A stretch of 8,888 nt of DNA from CAZKXX01 sp964556705 (GCA_964556705.1 CAZKXX010000125.1:1-8888); one strand, 5' to 3'. Counted from the stretch's first letter, positions 1-6,139 are shown. Made by a program: numbers and translations. The notes: a model not told the origin generated them from the letters alone.

Positions 1-593
1 TGGACTCGCCTTCGACGGGGCGAAGCCTGCCCAGGCACCTGAGCGCCGACGAGGTGGAAAAGCTGCTCGCTCAGCCGGATGCCTCCGTGCCCGCCGGCCT
101 GCGCGACCGGGCGATGTTCGAATTGCTCTACGCCACGGGACTGCGGGTTTCCGAGCTGGTCAGCATTTCGACCAGCGACCTGGAAGCCGACCTGGGAGTC
201 CTGCGCTGCCGGGGCAAGGGCGGCAAGGAGCGGTTGGTGCCGGTGGGGAAGTCGGCGCTTCGCGCGGTTGAGGCCTGGCTGCGCGAAGGCCGGCCAAAGC
301 TCGTGCGCGGCGATGCGCCCTGGCTCTTCGTCAATCAGCGCGGGAGAAAGCTGACGCGAGTCGGCTTCTGGAAGATCCTGAGATGGCATGGACGCGAGGC
401 GGGGATCCGCTCACCGCTCACGCCGCACGTCGTACGTCACTCGTTCGCCACGCATCTGCTCGAGCGCGGCGCCGACCTGCGCTCCATCCAGTTGATGCTC
501 GGTCACAGCGATATTTCGACGACGCAGGTCTATACCCACGTCCTCAAGGAGCGGTTGAAACAAGTCTATCAGTCTCATCATCCGCGGGCGTGA
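1..593 (+). CDS. xerD: Tyrosine recombinase XerD, 5'-truncated by the window edge
   Basis: XerD works with XerC at the dif site, where FtsK activates it, to resolve chromosome dimers at division. The reading frame is open to the left edge (first whole codon at position 3), so about 196 residues of the catalytic domain are visible and roughly 100 N-terminal residues are missing, judged against E. coli XerD at 298 residues. The GTG at 54 is probably an internal Val in a typical LSADEVEKLL segment. Counting from that codon as 1, the full tyrosine-recombinase set is present: R31 (ATGLRVSEL), K55 (GKGGKERLVP), H125 and R128 (TPHVVRH), H151 (LGHSDISTTQ) and nucleophile Y160 (VYTH). Spacing matches E. 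coli XerD at almost every step. The C-terminus SHHPRA, close to E. coli QHHPRA, favours XerD over XerC or a phage integrase. The next gene is functionally unrelated. Confidence 0.93.
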   Translation, partial: DSPSTGRSLPRHLSADEVEKLLAQPDASVPAGLRDRAMFELLYATGLRVSELVSISTSDLEADLGVLRCRGKGGKERLVPVGKSALRAVEAWLREGRPKLVRGDAPWLFVNQRGRKLTRVGFWKILRWHGREAGIRSPLTPHVVRHSFATHLLERGADLRSIQLMLGHSDISTTQVYTHVLKERLKQVYQSHHPRA

Positions 594-603
594 GGACGAC
601 CTG

Positions 604-696
604 AAAGGATGAAGTGTGAAGGCTGAAGTGTGAGACTGGCCGTGCTGCCGGACCCGGCCCCTTCTTTTTTCCTTCATCCTTTACACTTCAAACTTC
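604..696. repeat. Inverted array of 7-bp (GAAGTGT-like) repeats
   Basis: Just after xerD the + strand carries four consecutive heptads: AAAGGAT (604-610), GAAGTGT (611-617), GAAGGCT (618-624) and GAAGTGT (625-631). On the minus strand, just before the next gene, lie GAAGTTT (696-690), GAAGTGT (689-683), AAAGGAT (682-676) and GAAGGAA (675-669). Bases 611-628 can pair with 672-689 at 16 of 18 positions around a 43-nt centre, so the array could form a cruciform in DNA or a long hairpin in RNA. It resembles the short tandemly repeated repetitive (STRR) heptanucleotides known from cyanobacteria. Its origin and role here are unknown. It also explains why the in-frame GTG at 630 is a poor start: that stretch would simply translate the repeat. 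Confidence 0.75.
647..670 (+). terminator. Possible weak intrinsic terminator of xerD
   Basis: A short GC hairpin (GCCG, loop GACC, CGGC; 647-658) is followed after six bases by six T residues (665-670). It sits in the centre of the inverted heptad array, which adds a longer surrounding stem. The stem is only 4 bp and the T run is offset, so termination here is a weak inference. Confidence 0.3.
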
Positions 697-698
697 TT

Positions 699-2219
699 AT
701 GAGCGACTACAACTTCCTGATGGACACGCGGCTCTCGCCGGAGCAGTTGCAGGTCGTCAACACGCTGAGCCGGCTGGCGGCGGGACAGATGCTGAACCTG
801 TACCTCGTAGGCGGCGCGGTCCGCGACCTCACCTTCGGCCAGCAGATCATCCGCGACCTCGACTTCGCGCTGGAAGGGAGCCCGCAGAAGGTCTTGAAGC
901 AGCTTGAGGCGGCGCGCGGCGGGCGCCGTGCCGCGCCGGAGGCGCTGCGTCTGGCGCACGCGCGCTACAATTCCCGCTTGGAATCCGCTGATTTGGTTTT
1001 TTCCAATGGCGTGCGCGCTGAGCTCGCCATGTGCCGCTCGGAGTTTTATCCCAAGCCCGGCCGCCGGCCGGAGATTTCTCCCGCGCCCATCTTCGACGAC
1101 CTCAAGCGCCGCGACTTCAGCGTCAACGCCATGGCCGTTTCGCTTCACCCGAACTCGCGCGGCCTGCTTCTGGATCCCACCAACGGCGCCGCGGATATCG
1201 AACGTCAGGAGTTGCGCGTCCTTCATACTCGCAGCTTTTCCGAAGACCCGCTGCGCCTCTACCGCCTGCTGCGCCTCGGCCTGCGCCTGGGATTCAAGCC
1301 CGACGAGCGCACGGCCGGGCTGTTCGCCAACGCCATCGAATACGGCTACTGGACGCGCCTCGACGCGGACCAGCAGGCGCGCGAAATTCAGGCCATCCTC
1401 CACGAGGAAAATCCCGCGCGGGTTCTGAAGGCGCTCAGCGAGCGCGGCCTGCTCAAAGGGCTCGACCGCAAATTGGCTTCGGTCCCGCTCAATTACGACC
1501 GTTTCGCCAGAATTCGCGCCGCCGCCCAGAGTCTTCCCGGCGCGGACCCCTTTCTCCTGAACTTCCTCTGCCTCACGGAGAAATTCGGCGGCGGACTGCG
1601 AAAACGACTGGCCAGGCGAGTCATCCAGGACCCGCGCGAAGCCAGGTTCGCTCTGGCGCTCGAAAAGGGCGCGAAAAAGCTCGCGCGCCTGCTTTCCAGC
1701 GGCAAGGCCTCAAAGCCCAGCCAGGTCTATCTCCTGCTCGAGGACCAGCCCCGTGTGCTGCTGCTCTATCTTCTGGTGCACTTTCCGCAGGCCAAGGTCC
1801 AGACGCGTCTCAAGGCGTACCTCAACAAGTTCCCGCAAGTGCGGGCGCGCATTCCGCGCGGTGAAATCCAGGCGCTGGGCATCGAGCCGGGACCCAAACT
1901 TGAGAAGGTCATCGAACAACTTTTCCTCGATACGCTCGACGGAAAAATCAAAACGCATCCACAACTGCTGAAGGCCGCGCGAGCGATTGCCGGCATTCCC
2001 GAGCCCAAGCCCGAACCGAAGCCCAAACCTAAGCCCGCCCCCAAGAAGTCCGAGCCCAAACCCGCGGCAACGAAGGCGGAAGCGCCTGCGCCACAGGCTG
2101 TAGCCGCTTCGAAGAAAAAGGCGGTCGCCAGGAAACCTTCTTCGGCCAGAAAACCTCGGGCGAAGCCGCAGGGGAAGACGAAACGTAAGCCAAAGAAAGC
2201 AGCGGGGAAGAAGAAGTAG
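699..2219 (+). CDS. Class II tRNA nucleotidyltransferase / poly(A) polymerase with a basic low-complexity tail
   Basis: The product (506 aa from ATG 699) is predicted to add nucleotides to RNA 3' ends: CCA, CC or A to tRNA, or poly(A) to mRNA. The pol-beta nucleotidyltransferase core is clear: LVGGAVRD (36-43), metal-binding D53 and D55 (RDLDFA), RRDFSVNAMAV (137-147), and SEDPLRLYRLLR (181-192), whose EDxxR fits the base-selecting motif. The region near 393-419 (GIEPGPKLEKVIEQ and following) matches the usual C-terminal part of CCA/PAP enzymes. No HD phosphohydrolase motif was seen. Residues 434-506 form a Lys/Pro/Ala tail that is probably disordered and RNA-binding. An in-frame GTG at 630 would translate the upstream repeat, so ATG 699 is preferred; ATG 720 is also possible, and neither has a good Shine-Dalgarno. 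Sequence alone does not separate CCA-adding, A-adding and poly(A) activity, so no symbol is given. Confidence 0.88.
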   Translation: MSDYNFLMDTRLSPEQLQVVNTLSRLAAGQMLNLYLVGGAVRDLTFGQQIIRDLDFALEGSPQKVLKQLEAARGGRRAAPEALRLAHARYNSRLESADLVFSNGVRAELAMCRSEFYPKPGRRPEISPAPIFDDLKRRDFSVNAMAVSLHPNSRGLLLDPTNGAADIERQELRVLHTRSFSEDPLRLYRLLRLGLRLGFKPDERTAGLFANAIEYGYWTRLDADQQAREIQAILHEENPARVLKALSERGLLKGLDRKLASVPLNYDRFARIRAAAQSLPGADPFLLNFLCLTEKFGGGLRKRLARRVIQDPREARFALALEKGAKKLARLLSSGKASKPSQVYLLLEDQPRVLLLYLLVHFPQAKVQTRLKAYLNKFPQVRARIPRGEIQALGIEPGPKLEKVIEQLFLDTLDGKIKTHPQLLKAARAIAGIPEPKPEPKPKPKPAPKKSEPKPAATKAEAPAPQAVAASKKKAVARKPSSARKPRAKPQGKTKRKPKKAAGKKK

Positions 2220-2493
2220 CGGTGTTTCGGGCCTTCCCCACCTTTATTTCGGCAACGTGGGTCGCTCGCTGGGGCAACGACCACTCCTTCCCGGTGTCGT
2301 GAGTGGGATCGGGCGCCTCGGCGTTGAGACCCTTGCCGTTGGGCCGCCTCGGAGAAGGCCAGCGGCGCTGGTCATTGGTCTCAGCTTGTGAACGCTGTGG
2401 ATGGCTGTGAGATCAAACAATGCGCGAGATGATTTGACTCCAGCCATTTGGCCCTTGAGGTGAGGGGAGGTACTCCGGGACAAAAACCCATCC
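2220..2493. other. Non-coding gap with short repeats
   Basis: No convincing gene lies in this 274 bp gap. It contains a direct repeat GGCAACG (2251-2257 and 2273-2279), a 6-bp inverted repeat CCACTC/GAGTGG (2281-2286 and 2301-2306) and the larger foldable segment listed separately. No T-rich terminator follows the nucleotidyltransferase gene. The short minus-strand reading frame here (2244-2483) has no recognisable domain. The gap may hold a structured RNA or the remains of an interspersed element. Confidence 0.5.
2321..2395. repeat. Nested inverted repeat / potential structured RNA
   Basis: GCGT plus TGAGACC (2321-2331) is complementary to GGTCTCA (2377-2383) and, after an 8-nt bulge, ACGC (2392-2395). 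Inside sits a perfect hairpin, CCAGC-GGC-GCTGG (2359-2371). The combined 11-bp outer stem with an inner hairpin is more order than expected in a short spacer, but GC-rich DNA yields such pairings easily. The function is unknown. Confidence 0.4.
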
Positions 2494-2522
2494 TTGACGA
2501 TTTCCTCTTTGTGGAATAGATT
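2494..2522 (+). promoter_or_regulatory. Sigma70-like promoter of the iclR-family gene
   Basis: A -35 box TTGACG (2494-2499, 5 of 6 to consensus) and a -10 box TAGATT (2517-2522, 4 of 6) are separated by exactly 17 bp. Transcription would start around 2528-2530, at the ATG at 2530, implying a leaderless or nearly leaderless message. A short inverted repeat TTCC-N7-GGAA (2502-2505 and 2513-2516) lies in the spacer and could be an operator for autorepression, which is common in IclR regulators; that part is speculative. Confidence 0.55.
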
Positions 2523-2529
2523 TCACGGT

Positions 2530-3333
2530 ATGAAAAGGGCCAGTTCGCGGCGACCTGCTTCCTCAACGGCTTACACGGTTAAATCTCTGGTCAAGGCGCT
2601 GACGCTCCTTGAGACCCTGGGCGAAGGCGATCGCGCCAGCCTGACGCTGACGGAGCTCTCGCGCCGCGTGCACCTGCACGTTTCGACGGTTCACCGGCTG
2701 ATGGTGAATCTGCTGCGCCAGGGGTTCGTCGAGCAGGACCCGGTGACGGGCGGCTACCAGCTTGGGTTCCGAGTTCTGCGCATGGGGCTGCGCGTGCTTG
2801 ACCGCATGGACTTCCGGCGCGTGGCGGCCCCGCTCCTGCGCGAGCTCAACCAGAAGACGCAGGAGACGATTCACCTGGTCGTCCTGAGAGGCGACCGAGG
2901 CGTTTCCATCGAAAAGATCCTCAGCCCCCAGCCGGTGGCGCTGGACGCGCCGCTCGGCGGACAAATTCCGCTGCACTGTTCGGGCGTGGGCAAGGCGCTG
3001 CTGGCTTACCAGAGCGAGGACTTCGTGAGCGCGATTGCCCGCTCGCCCGGATTCGAACGGTACACGGCGCGCACGCTGACCAGCTTGCCGGAACTGCGCA
3101 AGGAACTCGCGCGCATCCGCGAACAGGGCTATTCGGTGGATAACGAGGAGATCGTCGAAGGACTTCGCTGCGTGGCCGCGCCGTTGTTCGACCACACCGG
3201 ACGCGTGGTGGCCGCCTTCAGCGTCGCCGGTCCGTCGAACCGCATGCTGCCCGAACGCATTCCCGAGATTGCGCGCCTCGTCGTGGAAACCAGCCGCGAA
3301 ATTTCCCACCGGCTCGGACACCGGCAGCGGTGA
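2530..3333 (+). CDS. IclR-family transcriptional regulator
   Basis: The product (267 aa from ATG 2530) is a dimeric DNA-binding regulator with a small-molecule sensing domain. Residues 15-78 form the winged helix-turn-helix (YTVKSLVKALTLLETL, then LTELSRRVHLHVSTVHRLM as the recognition region, then the GGYQLG wing). The effector-binding domain spans about 95-260, with typical IclR segments PLHCSGVGKALLA (147-159) and YSVDNEEIVEGLRCVAAPL (201-219), followed by a VVAAFSVAGPS-like strand. Length is usual for the family. A TTG at 2494 in frame would add 12 residues but coincides with the -35 box, so ATG 2530 is preferred. The regulator lies 224 bp upstream of the GMC dehydrogenase operon in the same direction. 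Family members of the KdgR type control sugar-acid metabolism, so control of that operon is plausible; ligand and targets are not readable from the sequence. Confidence 0.92.
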   Translation: MKRASSRRPASSTAYTVKSLVKALTLLETLGEGDRASLTLTELSRRVHLHVSTVHRLMVNLLRQGFVEQDPVTGGYQLGFRVLRMGLRVLDRMDFRRVAAPLLRELNQKTQETIHLVVLRGDRGVSIEKILSPQPVALDAPLGGQIPLHCSGVGKALLAYQSEDFVSAIARSPGFERYTARTLTSLPELRKELARIREQGYSVDNEEIVEGLRCVAAPLFDHTGRVVAAFSVAGPSNRMLPERIPEIARLVVETSREISHRLGHRQR

Positions 3334-3352
3334 GCGCCAAGTCGCTACCGCT
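3326..3352 (+). terminator. Hairpin at the 3' end of the iclR-family gene
   Basis: AGCGGTGAGC (3326-3335) pairs with GCTACCGCT (3344-3352) in nine base pairs with one bulged G and an 8-nt loop. It overlaps the stop codon of the regulator. No T run follows, so it is not a classical intrinsic terminator; it could block exonucleases or act as an attenuating structure. Confidence 0.3.
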
Positions 3353-3396
3353 CAGGTCCGACCTATTGCTGCGTCAAAGCACTGCGGACAATCTTT

Positions 3397-3426
3397 CCTC
3401 TGCGTTCTCCGCGTCTCTGCGGTGAA
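3397..3426. repeat. Short TCTGCG-type intergenic repeat
   Basis: This segment contains three near-copies of one hexamer in a row (TCTGCG at 3399, TCCGCG at 3408, TCTGCG at 3416), ending in GTGAA. It resembles a short interspersed intergenic motif I recall from diverse environmental bacterial genomes; that resemblance is from memory and unchecked. It lies between the regulator and the dehydrogenase operon and has no visible coding role. Confidence 0.45.
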
Positions 3427-3485
3427 CTTCGCATTCCCTCCTCGTCGCGCGAAGCGGAAAAAGCTATGCGCTGACTCGGGCGCAA

Positions 3486-3512
3486 CTTTCCCGAAAGGTT
3501 TTGCGGTACAAT
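3486..3512 (+). promoter_or_regulatory. Possible promoter with palindromic operator for the dehydrogenase operon
   Basis: A -10-like TACAAT (3507-3512, 5 of 6 to consensus) lies 45 bp before the ATG of the next gene. No good -35 box is seen at the proper distance. Where it should be, there is a palindrome CTTTC-CC-GAAAG (3486-3497) that could be a regulator binding site. Whether the neighbouring IclR protein binds it is unknown. Confidence 0.35.
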
Positions 3513-3557
3513 GCCCCGCGTCGGGGCGCAGGCCGAATCACACGCGGAGATTGAAGC

Positions 3558-4175
3558 ATGGCGGGGCAGGGGATTGACCGGCGCGAAGTGCTGCGCATCA
3601 TGGCGCTGGCCGCGGCGGCGTCAAAATTTCCGGGCTTCTCGCGCTGGGTGTTCGCGCACGACCACGCGCGGGCCGCGTCACAGCAGACGGCGCCGCCCGC
3701 GGAGGCCTATCCGCCGCAGTTCTTCAATCCCCACGAATACGCGACGGTCGAGCGACTCGCCGAACTCATCATCCCGAGCGACGGCTCTCCGGGCGCGCGC
3801 GAGGCGGGCGTGGCCGAGTTCATTGACTTCATGACGTTGAGCGATCCGAAGATTCAGTTTCGCTTCCGCTACGGGCTGGCCTGGCTCGATGCACACGCAA
3901 AGCGGCTGTACGGCGGTTTGTTCCGCGAGCTCACCGAGCTACAGCAGACCGAAATTGTCGAACACCTCGGTTACAGCGAAAAGTTCCGCCCCGGCGAGCA
4001 GGAAGGCCGGCAATTCTTCCGCCTCATGCGGGAGTACACCATCATGGGGTTCTATACGACGCGCATCGGGATGGAAGAGCTGGGCTGTCCCTGTTTGGAG
4101 CTTTATTCCGAGTCGCCGGAGTGTCCGCATGTGGACGACCGCGAACATCTCAAGCTCGCTGAGGATTTGAAATGA
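3558..4175 (+). CDS. Gluconate 2-dehydrogenase subunit 3 family protein with a Tat signal
   Basis: This is predicted to be the small subunit (205 aa) of a membrane- or periplasm-located flavin dehydrogenase; in related enzymes it carries the export signal and stabilises the flavoprotein. The N-terminus has a twin-arginine motif (D7-R8-R9-E10-V11-L12-R13) followed by a weakly hydrophobic stretch (14-22), with possible cleavage near residue 33. The family domain begins around 55 with FFNPHEYATVERLAELIIP and a conserved GSPGAREAGVAEFID (76-90), and ends with the typical EYTIMGFYTTRIGMEELG (159-176). The C-terminus is Cys-containing (C177, C179, C189). A Shine-Dalgarno GGAG (3546-3549) lies 8 nt before the ATG. 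Its stop overlaps the start of the GMC gene by 4 nt (ATGA), so the two are probably translationally coupled. The substrate cannot be inferred from this subunit. Confidence 0.88.
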   Translation: MAGQGIDRREVLRIMALAAAASKFPGFSRWVFAHDHARAASQQTAPPAEAYPPQFFNPHEYATVERLAELIIPSDGSPGAREAGVAEFIDFMTLSDPKIQFRFRYGLAWLDAHAKRLYGGLFRELTELQQTEIVEHLGYSEKFRPGEQEGRQFFRLMREYTIMGFYTTRIGMEELGCPCLELYSESPECPHVDDREHLKLAEDLK

Positions 4176-5881
4176 CCCGTAAGATTTACGACGCGATTGT
4201 TGTCGGTACCGGGGCTGGCGGGGGCATGGCGATCAAGGCGCTGTGCGAAGCGGGTCTGGAAGTCTGCGCGCTCAACTCCGGGCGACGGCTCGATCCCGCG
4301 AAGGATTTCCGCAATCACCGCAAGTCATACGACATGCAGTACCGCGGGTTCGGCGACCCGAAGCGCCGCGACCAGTACTACACCGTCGAAAGCGAATACA
4401 CGGACGGCCTGTGGGAGCACGGCATCACCTACACGACGGCGCCGGGAACGGTATGGGAATGGCCGCGTTGCCATGCCGTGGGCGGGAAGACGAATTTCTG
4501 GGGGCGCTCGTCGGCGCGCTTCGCGGAGATGGACTTCCGCGCCTGGGGCATGGACGGCACGGTGCCCGAGTGGCCCCTCACCTACGGAGAAATCGCGCCC
4601 TATTACAGTCGCGTCGAACGACACATCGGCGTGGCGAGCACGGTGCAGAACCGGCCGTGGAATCCCGATGGCGAATACCTGCCGCCGATGAAGTTCCGCT
4701 GTCTGGACCATATCCTCGCGAGCGCCGCCGAAAAGATGGGCGTCCCCTACCTGCCGGACCGCATCGCGCAGCTCACCGTGCCGCACCACGACCATCCGCC
4801 CTGCCACTTTTGCGGACACTGCACGCACGGGTGCGACACGGGCTCGTTTTTCTCGACACCGTATTTCTTTCTGCCTGACGCCGAAAAGACCGGCAAGCTC
4901 GAACTGCGCGAAAACGCCGTGGCCAAGAACGTCCTCGTGGACGAAAACAGCCGCGCGAAGGGCGTGGCCTACGTGAACCGCAAGACGAAGCAGGAAGTGG
5001 AGGTGTACGGCCGCGCCGTGGTCCTGGCCGCGTCGTGCGTCGAGACGGCGCGCATCATGCTGAACTCGAAGTCGCGCCACTGGCCCACGGGCATCGCCAA
5101 CTCGAGCGGCGAGCTGGGGAAAAACCTCTGCGACCACCTTTACGGCACTTCGGCGGCCGGATTCCTAATGCGGCTGCGCGGCGCGCCGCCGTTTCCCGAC
5201 AACGTCTCCAACAGCACCATCGCCTGGATGCCGCGCTGGCAGAACCTGCGCGACCCGCACGAAGAGAATTTCATCGGCGGCTACGCGGTTTATCCCGGCG
5301 GCGGCTGCGGCGACTTCCCGTGGTTCGCGCGGCACCTGGAAGGTTTCGGTTCACACCTGAAGCGCGAGATCAAGCGCTACTATCCGACGCCCGCGAGCTT
5401 CACCTGTCAGGTGCCGTCGCTGCCCAGCCCCGCGAACTTCGTGGACATTGACCCGGAGGTGAAAGACATCTTCGGGATCCCCGTCGCGCGGATTCATTTC
5501 CAATGGGGACCGAACGAGCTGCTGATGTGGGAGCACTCGAAGGAGGTCTGCGGGGAAATCCTGCGCCGCGCGGGCGGCGAGCCGTGGGCGTCGGTGCGGG
5601 CGCGCGAGCCGGGAGAAATCATCCGCTACGGCGAGCCCGCCGCCGTGCCGCAAACGCCCGGCTTCAGCCTGCACGAGACGGGCGTCTGCCGGATGGGAAA
5701 CGATCCGAAGAAGTTTGTCACCAACCGCTGGGGGCAGTGCCACGACGTCCCGAACCTTTTCTGCTGCGACGCCAGCGTCTTTCCGTTCTGCACCGACAAG
5801 ACGACCACGCTCTCCATCATGGCCTTCACGCTTCGCACCTGCGAATACCTGGTGGAGCAGATGAAGAAGCGCAATATTTAG
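4172..5881 (+). CDS. GMC-family FAD-dependent oxidoreductase (dehydrogenase catalytic subunit)
   Basis: The product (569 aa) probably oxidises an alcohol group of a sugar, sugar acid or similar compound using FAD. The N-terminal Rossmann motif is VVGTGAGGGMA (10-20); further FAD/GMC segments are HAVGGKTNFWGRSS (101-114), VVLAASCVETARIMLNS (283-299) and a C-terminal GMC domain with HETGVCRMGNDP (501-512) and NLFCCDASVFPFC (528-540). H501 fits the catalytic His. A Cys/His-rich loop, HHDHPPCHFCGHCTHGC (205-221), gives CX2CX2CX3C at C211, C214, C217 and C221, suggestive of an Fe-S or metal site like the 3Fe-4S cluster of FAD glucose and fructose dehydrogenases. The usual Asn-Pro of the second catalytic position is replaced (KTTTL, 543-547). 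No signal peptide is present, so export is likely by hitchhiking on the Tat-bearing partner encoded just upstream. No cytochrome c gene follows. Gluconate, 2-ketogluconate, glucose or another polyol remain possible substrates. Confidence 0.9.
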   Translation: MTRKIYDAIVVGTGAGGGMAIKALCEAGLEVCALNSGRRLDPAKDFRNHRKSYDMQYRGFGDPKRRDQYYTVESEYTDGLWEHGITYTTAPGTVWEWPRCHAVGGKTNFWGRSSARFAEMDFRAWGMDGTVPEWPLTYGEIAPYYSRVERHIGVASTVQNRPWNPDGEYLPPMKFRCLDHILASAAEKMGVPYLPDRIAQLTVPHHDHPPCHFCGHCTHGCDTGSFFSTPYFFLPDAEKTGKLELRENAVAKNVLVDENSRAKGVAYVNRKTKQEVEVYGRAVVLAASCVETARIMLNSKSRHWPTGIANSSGELGKNLCDHLYGTSAAGFLMRLRGAPPFPDNVSNSTIAWMPRWQNLRDPHEENFIGGYAVYPGGGCGDFPWFARHLEGFGSHLKREIKRYYPTPASFTCQVPSLPSPANFVDIDPEVKDIFGIPVARIHFQWGPNELLMWEHSKEVCGEILRRAGGEPWASVRAREPGEIIRYGEPAAVPQTPGFSLHETGVCRMGNDPKKFVTNRWGQCHDVPNLFCCDASVFPFCTDKTTTLSIMAFTLRTCEYLVEQMKKRNI

Positions 5882-5908
5882 CGGGAACTCGGAAGCGCTG
5901 CGAGGTTC

Positions 5909-6139
5909 TCACGCGCGGCTGAAGCCCGCGATCTCGTAATAGCGGCTGCTGGGCGGATCTTCAATCAGCATGACCAGGTTCTTGCCGCCGCAAGTAGAGC
6001 ATCGAAAGAATTTCTGGACGCCGTCGCTCTCGGGCTCGACGCCAGGGTCCTGCATCACCGTCGTGCCGTCGTCGTTGCGCAGCACGCGAAAAAGCAATTC
6101 GCTGCAATTCCGGCAATAGATTTCCTCTTCGGCCGCCAT
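5909..6139 (-). CDS. Small four-cysteine zinc-ribbon protein of unknown function
   Basis: This 76-residue protein has two CxxC knuckles, YCRNC (C9, C12) and RCSTCGG (C47, C50), spaced as in zinc ribbons, so it probably binds one zinc ion. Between them is an acidic, mostly polar segment (22-41). It has no signal peptide or membrane segment and is likely cytoplasmic. The frame extends further upstream to 6331, but the ATG at 6139 has a strong Shine-Dalgarno and the extra 64 residues look like translated spacer, so the short start is chosen. It converges on the GMC gene with a 27 bp gap and diverges from the OB-fold/TPR pair. I do not recognise a specific family; roles in RNA, protein or DNA binding are all possible. 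Confidence 0.75.
   Translation of the reverse strand: MAAEEEIYCRNCSELLFRVLRNDDGTTVMQDPGVEPESDGVQKFFRCSTCGGKNLVMLIEDPPSSRYYEIAGFSRA

Noticed and set aside
54..593. xerD as a mobile-element integrase
   Set aside because: The C-terminus and motif spacing match housekeeping XerD, and no att-like repeats, tRNA gene or cargo genes are seen.
604..696. CRISPR-like array
   Set aside because: The units are only 7 bp, with no unique spacers of regular length and no cas genes nearby.
630..698. GTG at 630 as the start of the nucleotidyltransferase
   Set aside because: The added residues are just translation of the inverted heptad array and its T-rich centre; family similarity begins well after ATG 699.
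1031..1864. Second + strand frame of 277 codons within the nucleotidyltransferase gene
   Set aside because: It is Arg/Pro/Ala-rich with no motif, while the other frame has all the catalytic motifs of the family.
2244..2483. Small minus-strand reading frame of 79 codons in the gap before the IclR gene
   Set aside because: No recognised domain, no good ribosome binding site noticed, and it runs through inverted repeats; treated as non-coding.
4325..5137. Minus-strand reading frame of 270 codons opposite the GMC gene
   Set aside because: Composition is typical of antisense shadows and the + strand frame has full GMC motifs.
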